64,000 nt of DNA from Lachnospiraceae bacterium (GTDB lineage: Bacteria > Bacillota > Clostridia > Lachnospirales > Lachnospiraceae), in assembly GCA_022766905.1 (NCBI GenBank), contig JALEPU010000110.1, positions 1-64,000 on the forward strand, read 5' to 3'. Of the stretch, positions 38,184 through 47,359 are shown piece after piece. Both the position numbers and the translations under genes were made by a program. The notes beneath the pieces are model-generated. The model was not told the DNA's origin. It searched no databases and worked only from the letters and a program-made list of their open reading frames with translations. Each line of letters starts with the position of its first letter. Positions within the stretch are counted from its first letter, which is position 1.

Positions 38184-39779
38184 CTACTCAATGGTAACCG
38201 GCATCTTAATCTTACTTAAATCCAGGATTTGATCCTTTTTTTCTTCTTCTTTTGTTAGCTGTCCTGTCTCAAGTTCTACTGCTTTTTCTGTCAGTTCTTT
38301 TATTTTTTCAATCAAATCTTCTCTGTGATTTTCCCTGTCAAAATATGCTTTTGCAAGTTCTCCTTCCGAAGAAACCGGAAATAAAAGCCTAAGCCCTTTT
38401 CCATCCTCTCTGGCCATGACAACTGCTTCCTGAAGATATGTTTTCATTGGAAATCCTATGGATTTTAACAGGTTCGGCCAGCCGGATGCAATTTTTTTCA
38501 CTTCCTGGGCGGTAGCCGGTTCATATCTTTTTTCAATTTCTTCCGGACCGGATAATATCCCCGTTTCTTCCGGAATCAGGTTCTGTCTCTCTGGTTCAGA
38601 TGCTTCCTTCTTTGTTACAAAAACTCCTTTTTCCAGCTTTTCTTCCAATTGAATGATTCTTTGAAGCAGACTGGAAGAATCGGTCTCCATCTGCGGCCTT
38701 GCCAGTTTAATCAACCCAACTTCCATAATGACTCTTTTTTGTGTTGAGTATTTCATCTGATTGAGCAGTTCTGATACAACTCGGATATACCTCATCAGCA
38801 CTTCTTCGTTCAGCATTTTGGATTCTTCTTCCAGGAGTCGTCTGTTCTCGGCGGACAAATCCAGACTATCATCTGCTCCATCACAGGTCTTTAGTAAAAG
38901 CAGATTCCGCAGATACCAGAGAAAATCTGTCACAAACTGTGTCAGTTCCCTGCCTTCCCGCATAACCTCATCTACCAGATTCAGAATTCCCTTTGTATCC
39001 TGTTGATGCACCATGCGAATCAGCCGGCTGAATACCTCCGTATCAGTTGCTCCAAGGACTTCCAAAACATTCTCATAGGTCAGCTTCTGTCCCAGGTAAA
39101 ATGCAATGCATTGATCCAACAGACTAAGCGCATCACGCATAGAGCCATCTGCAGCCTTTGCCACATATCGGATTGCCTTTTCTTCGACTTCAATCTGTTC
39201 TTTTTCCATCAATTCCATAAGACGGTCAGAAATGGTATCAATTGAAATCCGACGAAAATCATACCGTTGGCATCTTGACAGGATTGTCACCGGAATTTTA
39301 TGAACCTCCGTTGTTGCCAGAATAAAAATCACATAGGATGGCGGCTCTTCCAATGTTTTTAACAAAGCATTGAAAGCTCCTATCGATAGCATATGGACTT
39401 CATCGATGATATAAACCTTATATTTTCCTTCTGCCGGAGAATACTGGACTTCATCCCGGATCTCTCGAATATTATCGACGCCGTTATTGGAAGCCGCATC
39501 AATCTCAATGACATTCATAGAGCTTTGACCGGCAATTGCCTTACAGGCCGCACACTGTCCGCAGGGGCTTCCGTCCACCGGATGTTCACAGTTGACTGCT
39601 TTTGCAAAAAGTTTGGCCACTGTTGTTTTCCCGGTTCCTCTGGTCCCACAAAACAAATAGGCATGACCGATTCGATCTGCCTTGATCTGATTCTTCAGTG
39701 CTATCACAATATGCTCCTGTCCTTTTACGTCCTCAAAAACCCCTGGTCTCCATTTTCGATAGAGAGCCATATAAGACAT
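38184..39779 (-). CDS. dnaX: DNA polymerase III subunit gamma/tau
   Basis: The clamp-loader ATPase subunit, 531 aa. Visible are the start MSYMALYRKWRP, Walker A GTRGTGKTTVAK, a zinc-binding Cys cluster (CEHPVDGSPCGQCAAC), Walker B YIIDEVHMLS, and sensor 1 ILATTE with the Arg finger region ILSRCQRYDF. The C-terminal 170 residues are the variable tau part. No frameshift signal for a short gamma form was recognised by eye. It heads the dnaX-ybaB-recR group. The 250-base gap to the divergent histidine kinase is AT-rich; a TACAAT box on the minus strand about 40 bases upstream is a possible -10. Confidence 0.96.
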   Translation of the reverse strand: MSYMALYRKWRPGVFEDVKGQEHIVIALKNQIKADRIGHAYLFCGTRGTGKTTVAKLFAKAVNCEHPVDGSPCGQCAACKAIAGQSSMNVIEIDAASNNGVDNIREIRDEVQYSPAEGKYKVYIIDEVHMLSIGAFNALLKTLEEPPSYVIFILATTEVHKIPVTILSRCQRYDFRRISIDTISDRLMELMEKEQIEVEEKAIRYVAKAADGSMRDALSLLDQCIAFYLGQKLTYENVLEVLGATDTEVFSRLIRMVHQQDTKGILNLVDEVMREGRELTQFVTDFLWYLRNLLLLKTCDGADDSLDLSAENRRLLEEESKMLNEEVLMRYIRVVSELLNQMKYSTQKRVIMEVGLIKLARPQMETDSSSLLQRIIQLEEKLEKGVFVTKKEASEPERQNLIPEETGILSGPEEIEKRYEPATAQEVKKIASGWPNLLKSIGFPMKTYLQEAVVMAREDGKGLRLLFPVSSEGELAKAYFDRENHREDLIEKIKELTEKAVELETGQLTKEEEKKDQILDLSKIKMPVTIE

Positions 39780-40029
39780 ATGCTCACCCCATATCTGATT
39801 GTTTTCTCAGTCATTGTACCATATGTTGAAAAGGATGAAAAGTTTTTCTTTTTATCAAAAAAATGATTTTACTTTGATTTTTCCTCTTACTTTCTTTCAT
39901 CCTGCCAGATTTGGGCGATATTTTTCAGACGAAAAGTTTTGAATCCCTTTCTTTTTCCTGATACTCTGAAAAGGAAGAAGGATTTTATGCTTACGTAAAA
40001 ATCTTTTAAATCGCAAAAGGGGGACCATC

Positions 40030-40797
40030 ATGTCAAATACATCGAAACTCAGCCATGAAATCAACAATTACCTTTCTGTCATCTGCAGCGAAATGCAACT
40101 GATTGAGTCCAAATATAAAGAACTTTCCCGGGACAGAGACTGGATTGCCATGAAGCAGGATACCTGGCAACTTGGCAATATGCTGGATTCCTTTTCCGAC
40201 CAGGCCGCAGCTTCTGTTGAAACAGAGCTTTCAGAACTTCTTCCCAATCTTTCCGGAACAAATCAGATTTTAAAATCTGCCTCATTTAGCCCTGAACATA
40301 AACAGCAGACCGAAGAACTCTTTTCAATACATAATCTTTTACAGAGCCTTTCCCATTCCTGGAAACTCCGCTACAGCAAAAAGGGATTCCGTCTCACCTA
40401 TATCAACCAGCATCAGGAAACACTGCAAATGAGAGGAACCCCCTTTGAAATTGTTCAGATATTCAATAACTTGCTTTCTAACAGCTATGATGCACTAAGT
40501 GAAAAAAAGAAAGCAAAAGGAAACAGCCAGACCTGGTTTCCGGAAGCCCGTCTTATCCTTTGCAATAATCAGAATCAGATTGTGATCAAACTGGAAGATA
40601 ACGGTTTCGGCATTCCGGAAGATACATTATCTCATATCTTTGAATATGGATTTACGACAAAAACCAATGGCCATGGCATTGGTCTGTCTGTCGTTCAGGA
40701 ACTGGTCAACAAACATCATGGACACATCTATGTCCATTCTCACCAGAAAAAGGGCTGTGATTTTCATTTAATCTTCCCTGCAGTTTTTGTAGAATAA
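40030..40797 (+). CDS. Orphan soluble sensor histidine kinase
   Basis: A 255-aa protein with no membrane segment. The phosphoacceptor His is early, in LSHEINNYLSVI (His9), followed by a helical dimerisation region. The ATP-binding HATPase domain has IFNNLLSNSYDA (N box), LEDNGFGIPEDTL (G1) and HGIGLSVVQELV (G2). The N-terminal input domain is missing, so it must sense through a partner or respond directly. No response regulator is adjacent. The ribosome site AGGGGG is eight bases upstream. Its last 30 bases overlap the convergent rhomboid gene. Confidence 0.83.
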   Translation: MSNTSKLSHEINNYLSVICSEMQLIESKYKELSRDRDWIAMKQDTWQLGNMLDSFSDQAAASVETELSELLPNLSGTNQILKSASFSPEHKQQTEELFSIHNLLQSLSHSWKLRYSKKGFRLTYINQHQETLQMRGTPFEIVQIFNNLLSNSYDALSEKKKAKGNSQTWFPEARLILCNNQNQIVIKLEDNGFGIPEDTLSHIFEYGFTTKTNGHGIGLSVVQELVNKHHGHIYVHSHQKKGCDFHLIFPAVFVE

Positions 40798-41355
40798 AAA
40801 TCCAAGGAGAAAACCACAGATCAGGCCACCGATGTGGGCAACATTATCTACACCGCTGGACGTCAGTCCATAATACAAGCTTCCGGCAATCATAATAATC
40901 ACGCCACTCAGACCAATTCCTTTAAAATTACCTTTATTTTTTAGAACGACACAAAGCAGTCCTCCTACCACTCCAAAGATTGCTCCGGAAGCACCTGCTG
41001 AAACTGCCTGGGTCTTTAGCAGCGTATCAACCGCCAAAGAACAGAGACCAGATCCTACTCCGCATAACAAATAAAAGATAAAATAACGGACGCTTCCCAT
41101 CGCTTCTTCCAGGTAACTACCAATTAAAAACAAAAAAATCATATTTTCAAAAATATGCTCAAATCCAAAATGAAGAAACATAGAGGTAAAAATACGATAA
41201 TATTCTCCGCATTCCATAATGCTTCTCCATTCCATAGCACCATGCTGTAACATAAATCCTGCTGATTCCGTATCACCAAGACAACTTAATATCACAAATA
41301 CTGCAACATTGATTCCAATTAAAATTGTGTTAGAAGGTGTTAGCTTCGGGTCCAT
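40768..41355 (-). CDS. Rhomboid family intramembrane serine protease
   Basis: A 195-aa protein with six hydrophobic segments, the minimal rhomboid core. The catalytic Ser lies in SAGASGAIFGVVG and the catalytic His in DNVAHIGGLICGFLLG. The HFGFEHIFENM helix carries the conserved His and Asn of the oxyanion side. It cleaves substrates within the membrane; none is identifiable here. The 3-prime end overlaps the histidine kinase gene by 30 bases in convergent orientation. Confidence 0.92.
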   Translation of the reverse strand: MDPKLTPSNTILIGINVAVFVILSCLGDTESAGFMLQHGAMEWRSIMECGEYYRIFTSMFLHFGFEHIFENMIFLFLIGSYLEEAMGSVRYFIFYLLCGVGSGLCSLAVDTLLKTQAVSAGASGAIFGVVGGLLCVVLKNKGNFKGIGLSGVIIMIAGSLYYGLTSSGVDNVAHIGGLICGFLLGFLFYKNCRED

Positions 41356-41486
41356 AAGATACCTCCTTCCCGCCTTCCTGCTTATAGGCTATTATAGGAG
41401 ATTCTTAAGGTTCCTTCAAGGTGTTTCTGCTTTTTCTTTTATTTCTTTTCTTTTGTTTTCCAATGTTTTCTTTCACTTTTCTGTTT

Positions 41487-42773
41487 TTATATGCCTTTCT
41501 TTTTTTCAGACCAAAAACGAAATCTTACATCGGCAATCATAACCTCATCACCATCTTTAAGTCTTTGTTCCTCTGAACCTATTTTTTTCCCGTTTACAAA
41601 GGTACCATTGGTGGAATGAAGGTCTTTGATTCTATAAAAATTTCCTTCTTTTTGTATGACTGCATGAATCCTGCTTACCTGTTTCAGATTCATCCGGTAA
41701 TCTGCCTCACTTCCATCGCTTCCCAAAACAAAAGGTGTTTTGAAAATTAAAATATCTGACTGATACTCCATCCCCAGGCTTTGAAGGATTGCTCCACTTC
41801 TGTATTGTCCAATTGGGGCTAATACGGTTGTCTCTCCTTCTATCTCTCCCCAATATCCTTCTTTTTTTTCTACCGACAAAATATCTTGCTTCTCGAAAAT
41901 CTGTTCCAGTTTCCGCCGCTCCTTCTGTTTTCTCCACTGTCTGAAAAGCAATAATAAGTCTGCTGTCATGCACACAAGAAGAATTAATAAAATATTTCTT
42001 TTTCCTTCCTCGATTCCATATCGATAAATGTCAAAAAGAACCCAGATTGTCCCGGCTGCCAGGCCAAGGAAAATAAAAAGACAGCCCCCTGTTTTCCATG
42101 ACAGAAATCCTCCTGAAACAAAAGTTTTCTCGTTTTCTTCCTCTTTCTTCTCCTGTATGGTCTCTCTTTCATCTTCTTGTCCTGAGAAAGTTGTTTCTCT
42201 GTCAATCATCTCTTCCTCATTTTGACCCTCTCGATCCACTCTTTTGTATTCCAGGCATGCTCGAATTTCTGCAAAATCAATGTTTTTTTCTTTTAAAAGA
42301 CGGTGGAGGCCATAGGCACACATAATCGCTTCCATGTCTTTATGATGAATCCGTTCCAGAAGATACTCCATCAAAAACATCATCTGCTTTCGAATATCTT
42401 TTCCATAACCAGGCACATAGAGAAAATGAAGCTGGAAACAATTCACGTCGATAAAAAGACATTCCGGATCCAGAACCAGATTGTCCGCCGATAAAAAGTA
42501 TCGGTTCAATTCTTCAATCGTAGAAAGTAAGCTGTCCACAATGGAATAAAATTGGCAATTATCTATCCACAGTTTTTCCACCGTCATCCAGAATGGTTTT
42601 GTATCCTGCACGGAATAGACCAGATATTTCGTCTGATTCAAGGTTTCAATCCGAACGGGGAGAAGATTTAAAATCCTGTTTTCTCCAAGCATCTGATATT
42701 CAAAGTTTTCTCCGCCTATCGCTTCCACTTTCATATAATATTCCAGCCCATTTCTCACATACTCTTTATTCAA
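41487..42773 (-). CDS. DUF6382/FHA domain protein of the tad operon
   Basis: A 428-aa protein. The N-terminal 180 residues (FEYQMLGENRILNLLPVRIE region) look like the DUF6382 domain found before FHA domains in tad loci. Two membrane helices follow (about 225-245 and 260-278). The C-terminal 80 residues are a forkhead-associated phosphothreonine-binding domain, with VLGSDGSEADYRM, VSRIHAVIQKEG and LHSTNGTFVNGKKI. Its start overlaps the TadE-like stop by eight bases, so it is the last gene of the pilus operon. It may link pilus assembly to Ser/Thr kinase signalling; no kinase is in the window. Confidence 0.85.
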   Translation of the reverse strand: MNKEYVRNGLEYYMKVEAIGGENFEYQMLGENRILNLLPVRIETLNQTKYLVYSVQDTKPFWMTVEKLWIDNCQFYSIVDSLLSTIEELNRYFLSADNLVLDPECLFIDVNCFQLHFLYVPGYGKDIRKQMMFLMEYLLERIHHKDMEAIMCAYGLHRLLKEKNIDFAEIRACLEYKRVDREGQNEEEMIDRETTFSGQEDERETIQEKKEEENEKTFVSGGFLSWKTGGCLFIFLGLAAGTIWVLFDIYRYGIEEGKRNILLILLVCMTADLLLLFRQWRKQKERRKLEQIFEKQDILSVEKKEGYWGEIEGETTVLAPIGQYRSGAILQSLGMEYQSDILIFKTPFVLGSDGSEADYRMNLKQVSRIHAVIQKEGNFYRIKDLHSTNGTFVNGKKIGSEEQRLKDGDEVMIADVRFRFWSEKKKGI

Positions 42774-43278
42774 GCTGATCCCACCTTCTCATCTGTTCCG
42801 CATTGTTTCCATTTTCCACGGTTACCGTCAACTCATTTTTCCACCATTTCCCGATCCATTCTCCGATTGCCGGCACCGGAACCTGAAAAGATAAACAAAG
42901 CCTCCCTGTTACTTTCTTTTGTCCTGCATAAAATTGCATCTCGTTTACTTTCGACACAATCAATGTTTTTTTCAGTTTTTCTGTTAAAAGATTTTTCGCT
43001 TTTTCTGCCTGTTTGGGATATGACTGCTGCAACAGATAAGTCACTGATCTTGTCTCTAATTCATCTGAGAAGAAATTCCCTGTCTCATTTTCCCCATTGG
43101 TTTTTATCACATCGGAAATCTGTACCACAGACTCATTCAAATAACTTCTGGCTGTTCCAAGGTCATAAAAATACAAACTTACCAGAAATACTCCCAAAAC
43201 ACAAAAAATAAAAGCAGGAATCAATAGACTGGCTTCTACAGTCATATATCCGTCCTGATTGTTTTGAAATAATGTCAC
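42766..43278 (-). CDS. TadE-like minor pilus protein
   Basis: About 170 aa with an N-terminal motif DGYMTVEASLLIPAFIFCVLG and one long membrane helix, the TadE pattern (pilin-like, acted on by the prepilin peptidase). The rest is an extracytoplasmic domain. GTG at 43278 is the preferred start because AGGAGGGG lies four bases upstream; the ATG frame from 43335 would overlap the upstream gene and lacks such a site. It is 13 bases behind the longer TadE-like gene. It probably is a pseudopilin helping assemble or anchor the Flp fibre. Confidence 0.75.
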   Translation of the reverse strand: MTLFQNNQDGYMTVEASLLIPAFIFCVLGVFLVSLYFYDLGTARSYLNESVVQISDVIKTNGENETGNFFSDELETRSVTYLLQQSYPKQAEKAKNLLTEKLKKTLIVSKVNEMQFYAGQKKVTGRLCLSFQVPVPAIGEWIGKWWKNELTVTVENGNNAEQMRRWDQLE

Positions 43279-43291
43279 TTTTCCCCTCCTG

Positions 43292-44158
43292 TCACTTACC
43301 GCTGCAATGGCTGCATGGAACCTTGTCACCTGCATCTTCTTTTTTCACATAGTGTACTGTTCTGGTTAAGCCGCTGCAGGATGGATCACTATGATAACAG
43401 TCTCCTTCTTCCGGAATATACAAAGTACCTGCTCTGACACTTTTTTCAATACAATGTTCACAGGGCCGGTATTTCGTCTTTCCTTCATAATAAGCATCCA
43501 CCTGTTCTGTTGGTTGAATTGTAATATGTAAATGATAACATTGACTGTCCTCATGATAAACAGAGCCATCTTCTGTCACATATACATAGGATCTGTCACC
43601 TGTTTTTTCCTCGCCTTTTGCAGGTGCATAACCATTCCAGGCCTTTTGAATGATTCCGCTTCTTAACCGTATCTTCCATGTTCCGAAAAGCATGGTAGGG
43701 ATTTTAATGGCATATCGGACCATTAATTGAATTTCTTTCGAATCGGTCTGGTATCCGGAACCTCCGAAATAAAGCTCTGATATGGACAAACCTTCCCCGG
43801 CATCCCCTTGTTTTCTTACCGTTTGAAAAATCAAAGCTGCATGTCCTACGCTGGCTCCTTCCTTTTCCTCTCTGGAATACAGATATTCCTCTCTGGCCAA
43901 TCTTCTTCCCGTCTCTAACAGGGACGTCTCTACTTCCTGATTTAAAACCAGAACTTTTGCCCATAAAAGGATGCCAAAAAACACACAAAGCAAAAGAGGA
44001 AGTACCAGAGCCGCTTCCACAGTCATGGAACCACTTTGGGAGGCAAACAGTGATGTTCTTTTACCCTTTTTTGTTTTTTTGCAGTGTAAATGTACCCGGA
44101 GAGGATTCTTTTTTAATTGATTTATATTTCTATTTATTTTTCCGTAAAAGAACATCAC
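43292..44158 (-). CDS. TadE-like pilus protein with two Cys/His modules
   Basis: A 288-aa protein, starting at GTG with AAGGGGGG six bases upstream. After a basic leader, SGSMTVEAALVLPLLLCVFFG is a TadE-type helix. The C-terminal 90 residues contain two repeated modules: YHEDSQCYHLHI paired with PCEHC, and YHSDPSCSGLTR paired with PCSHC. The spacing (Tyr-His-x3-Cys, then Cys-x2-Cys) suggests two zinc-binding knuckles like those of the Ada/nuclease-tail type. This is unusual for TadE proteins. It lies 26 bases behind the DUF5702 gene in the pilus operon. Confidence 0.75.
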   Translation of the reverse strand: MMFFYGKINRNINQLKKNPLRVHLHCKKTKKGKRTSLFASQSGSMTVEAALVLPLLLCVFFGILLWAKVLVLNQEVETSLLETGRRLAREEYLYSREEKEGASVGHAALIFQTVRKQGDAGEGLSISELYFGGSGYQTDSKEIQLMVRYAIKIPTMLFGTWKIRLRSGIIQKAWNGYAPAKGEEKTGDRSYVYVTEDGSVYHEDSQCYHLHITIQPTEQVDAYYEGKTKYRPCEHCIEKSVRAGTLYIPEEGDCYHSDPSCSGLTRTVHYVKKEDAGDKVPCSHCSGK

Positions 44159-44184
44159 TGTTTTCCCCCCTTTTTGTTCTTTCT

Positions 44185-45723
44185 TTAATAACTAAACGTT
44201 CTCTCATGATCAATAGGATAAATTCCATGTCCAAACCATGTCTGAATCTGTAACTGAGTCTTCATTGAAAATCCGAATCTGCAATTTTCTATGAGAAACC
44301 CTGGTTGTTCCTGCATAATATTTACCTGCATCAAATCTTCCATCCTCAAATAAAGCAGATTCCGGTTTGTCCGTAATGTAAGCAATAAAATCAGATACTC
44401 CTCGTAAGAAAGTCCTTTCTTACTTTCGTTTTTTCCATGACTATCCAGGCCACCTGTTCCATTCCAGGAAAAATTCCAATCACTTTTTGTTTTTAAAAGA
44501 GGAACCTTTCTGCCTTCTATCAGGTTCCTTACATCCAGCAAGGCTTCCCCGAAACTGACAGCTCCCAAAATCATATACTTTACACCTTCTACCAGAGGAG
44601 TAATTCCTGTTGCTCCGACAAGTGTAACAGCAAGGGAAAGGGCCTTACTATTAAGCTCCGGATCTTTTGCTGCATATAGAAAATCAAAAGCAAAACGAGT
44701 CAGAATTAACCTGTTCACCGTATATTCCAGATTCTCTTTATCAGATAACCGGCCACCCAAAAGATATTCCATCTCATAATCCATAAAGGTGTCTTCTATA
44801 TTTTCTTCTTTTTTATAGCTATTAAAATATTTTCTGATATAAGCATATGTAAATATTTCATCGCTTAGGTTGTTTGCCCTTTTCTCCCATTGAAATTCAT
44901 GGAACAATTCTTTCATAGAAGATAAAGAGGAAAAAAGATTGCCTGAAATTGTCTTGTTTTTTTCTTTTTGAGAACCGGAAGGAAGATGATCCGGAATCAT
45001 TTTTTGATCAGAAATCACTTCTCCATCTGTCACAAATTCCAGCACACCGTTTTTTATAATTTTATGGATTTCTTTTCTCGGATCTTGTTTTTGGGCGCTA
45101 AGAGCCGTTTCCTTTTGTCCCTTCTCCTCAGCAAGGTTAGGAGGCGTTTGAGAAGAAGAATCATTTTGTTCCTTTGAAATCGACTCTTCTTTTTGTCCGA
45201 TCAATTGCTTCATATCCCGAATTTCCTGGTTCTGCTGGTTCATTTGTTTTGTAGCCTGGTCAATGATATTGGCCAGTATTTCTTTGGAAGAATCATATTT
45301 CATATATTCCCGGATCTGATGCCTGAAATAAAGACAATTCTGTTCCTGCATGGTCCCGAAACCTGTTACCTCTACGTTTTTTACGGCCAGTTTTAATAAA
45401 AATCCTGTCCGCAAGAAAGCAGATGACGTGGGAGAAAAGCTTTCTTTATAATAGGTCTTAGCCCTGCTTTCCAACTTTCCTTCCATCTGCGGATCCAAAA
45501 AATAAACGTGGTATCGTTTTGCAAGGGGTACATTATAATTGGCCAGCAGATGTTCTCCTGCTCCAATCTCTGCCATTTTACTTTTTCCCTCTCCCTGGTG
45601 AATCACAATCCCGTCCAGGCATAGAAAAATCGCACCGGTCATAACGAGAAATAAGAGACAGGCAAATAAGGTAACATAGCCGTCTTTTTTCCAAATCAAT
45701 CGATCAGAATGCTTTTTTTTCAT
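44185..45723 (-). CDS. DUF5702 protein (TadG-like) of the tad operon
   Basis: A 512-aa protein with an N-terminal membrane helix (about residues 14-35, GYVTLFACLLFLVMTGAIFL) that resembles the start of TadG-like and other Tad-associated proteins. The long extracytoplasmic part has Gln/Glu-rich helical stretches (about 140-240) and a C-terminal region with GTGGLDSHGKNES. It matches the DUF5702 proteins that occur in Gram-positive tad operons; function is inferred from position. It lies between the Flp pilin and the TadE-like gene. Confidence 0.75.
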   Translation of the reverse strand: MKKKHSDRLIWKKDGYVTLFACLLFLVMTGAIFLCLDGIVIHQGEGKSKMAEIGAGEHLLANYNVPLAKRYHVYFLDPQMEGKLESRAKTYYKESFSPTSSAFLRTGFLLKLAVKNVEVTGFGTMQEQNCLYFRHQIREYMKYDSSKEILANIIDQATKQMNQQNQEIRDMKQLIGQKEESISKEQNDSSSQTPPNLAEEKGQKETALSAQKQDPRKEIHKIIKNGVLEFVTDGEVISDQKMIPDHLPSGSQKEKNKTISGNLFSSLSSMKELFHEFQWEKRANNLSDEIFTYAYIRKYFNSYKKEENIEDTFMDYEMEYLLGGRLSDKENLEYTVNRLILTRFAFDFLYAAKDPELNSKALSLAVTLVGATGITPLVEGVKYMILGAVSFGEALLDVRNLIEGRKVPLLKTKSDWNFSWNGTGGLDSHGKNESKKGLSYEEYLILLLTLRTNRNLLYLRMEDLMQVNIMQEQPGFLIENCRFGFSMKTQLQIQTWFGHGIYPIDHERTFSY

Positions 45724-45744
45724 TCTCTTCCTTCCTTTCTCTTT

Positions 45745-45912
45745 TTAGTTTACTTTGGAAACTCCGGAATTAATCTTAGTGAAAATCTTAGAAACGACAG
45801 ATTTAATGTTGGATTGGAAGATTACAACTAATCCGATTAAAACGACAATAATCAGGATTACTTCCACAACACCCATTCCGGACTCATCTTCTAAAAACTT
45901 CCGAAGCATCAT
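45745..45912 (-). CDS. Flp1-type type IVb pilin
   Basis: A short pilin of about 55 residues: MLRKFLEDESGMG followed by the hydrophobic VVEVILIIVVLIGLVVIF and a short amphipathic tail. The Gly before the hydrophobic stretch and the Glu within it mark the prepilin processing and assembly site for the TadV-like peptidase of this operon. Two adjacent ATGs (45912 and 45909) follow AAAGGGGG; either could serve. It is the structural subunit of the pilus, between the TadC-like and DUF5702 genes. Confidence 0.9.
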   Translation of the reverse strand: MMLRKFLEDESGMGVVEVILIIVVLIGLVVIFQSNIKSVVSKIFTKINSGVSKVN

Positions 45913-45970
45913 ATCACCCCCTTTCCAAAAGCAGACAAATATATATGTTTGCTCCTTATTATTCGCTATA

Positions 45971-47359
45971 CTAATATCCCTGAAACTGAAAAATGGCAGG
46001 GACCATGACAATCACCATGACAACGATTAGTAAAATCAGCATAGGAAACAATAACTTTGTCCCCGCTTCTTCTCCCAGTTTTTTAGCATGTTCCAACCTT
46101 TTTAGGAATGCTCGTTCCTCCTCATCCGATAATGCTTTTAAAAGACCTGCATTTCCTTTTTGTAGATTCTGTACAATGAGGGACATTAATTTTAAATAAC
46201 AGCCCTCTCCCATTCTTTTTCCATATGCTTCGTAAGCTTGCTTTTCTGATATGCCTGCCTGCATCTGATTCATCATCACATAAAGCTCCTGGTATGCATA
46301 CCGAAATTCACTTTTTCCTTTTTGCCTTCCCTCCTGATATTCTTCTGCAATTTTTTGAAATGCACCTTTTAAATTCATTCCGGCTCCCAAATATAAAGTA
46401 AGCTGATTCACAAAAATGGGATAATCCTGTCGTATCTGATCTTGTCTTTTACTGATCTGTTCTTTTAATCGATTACTTTTCTGATAAGAGAAAAGAATAA
46501 AAAATGCCGGGATCAAGATCAGGATTCCTGCTATCTGCTTTCCGGATGAATTCTTTTCCAGCTTTACTCCTTCTAAAACAGCAGGGATTGTGAAGCTATC
46601 TTTCGTTCGGGTCTTTTCTTCCTCCTGACTGATGTATTTTTTTATCTTCTTTTGCAGCTTTTCCTTCCGGGACAAATTCTGTGCACAAATCGTAACATAT
46701 AGTTCCTGTTTCTGAATCTCTTCCTGGCAGGAAAGAAGTAAGGTCACCATAACCGTCTCTTTCCTGTCGGCTTCCCAATCATCGTTGCATACAGTTCCAT
46801 CCTCCCGAAGCAAATCCGGATTGGAAGAAATCCATTCTGCCGAAAGGCCGCCTGGAACCTCTGTCATAAAAGAAAGGGAAGTGGAGACTTCTGCCGCAGA
46901 AGGATTCTCATTGAGCATCTTCTTTCGTACCCAGGAAAACCCTTCTGCAAAGGCCTGATTCAGTTCTTCCTTTGTATATTCCCTGGAAGAGACCGTAAAT
47001 TCCACAGCATCCTGCTCTTTTGGATAAATTGTCTCCTGACTGGAATCTTCTCCATAATCATTCCTATAAATCACAATAGGCTTTCCAGGCAGTAAGAGAA
47101 AAACACCCGCCCCTGTCAGTATCACAAAAAATATCAGAAAAAAAGAAATAGCCAATTGAATCTGCTCTTTTCTATATTTTTCTACCATAAGCAGCAATTC
47201 CTGTTCCGATACGGGATACACAAGCCGTAATTTTATCATTAATTTCTGATCAGCTCGATACCCTTTCTTTTTCCATATCTTCTGATAGCAATTCTCCGTC
47301 AGCTTGTGAAAAAACTGCCATCTCTCTCTCCTTTTTCTTTTCTGTCTTCTAAACCTCAA
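45971..47359 (-). CDS. TadC-like membrane platform protein with large insert
   Basis: A 462-aa protein with a helix at about 70-92, an extracytoplasmic insert at about 95-280, a second helix at about 285-302, a T2SSF-type cytoplasmic domain (about 310-440, with YLGAGMNLKGAFQKIAEEY) and a final helix. The usual TadC is about 300 aa, so the insert is extra. It overlaps the tadB frame by 11 bases. The frame opens with TTG and the true start is uncertain, since no clear ribosome site or ATG lies near the head of the frame. Confidence 0.8.
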   Translation of the reverse strand: MRFRRQKRKRRERWQFFHKLTENCYQKIWKKKGYRADQKLMIKLRLVYPVSEQELLLMVEKYRKEQIQLAISFFLIFFVILTGAGVFLLLPGKPIVIYRNDYGEDSSQETIYPKEQDAVEFTVSSREYTKEELNQAFAEGFSWVRKKMLNENPSAAEVSTSLSFMTEVPGGLSAEWISSNPDLLREDGTVCNDDWEADRKETVMVTLLLSCQEEIQKQELYVTICAQNLSRKEKLQKKIKKYISQEEEKTRTKDSFTIPAVLEGVKLEKNSSGKQIAGILILIPAFFILFSYQKSNRLKEQISKRQDQIRQDYPIFVNQLTLYLGAGMNLKGAFQKIAEEYQEGRQKGKSEFRYAYQELYVMMNQMQAGISEKQAYEAYGKRMGEGCYLKLMSLIVQNLQKGNAGLLKALSDEEERAFLKRLEHAKKLGEEAGTKLLFPMLILLIVVMVIVMVPAIFQFQGY

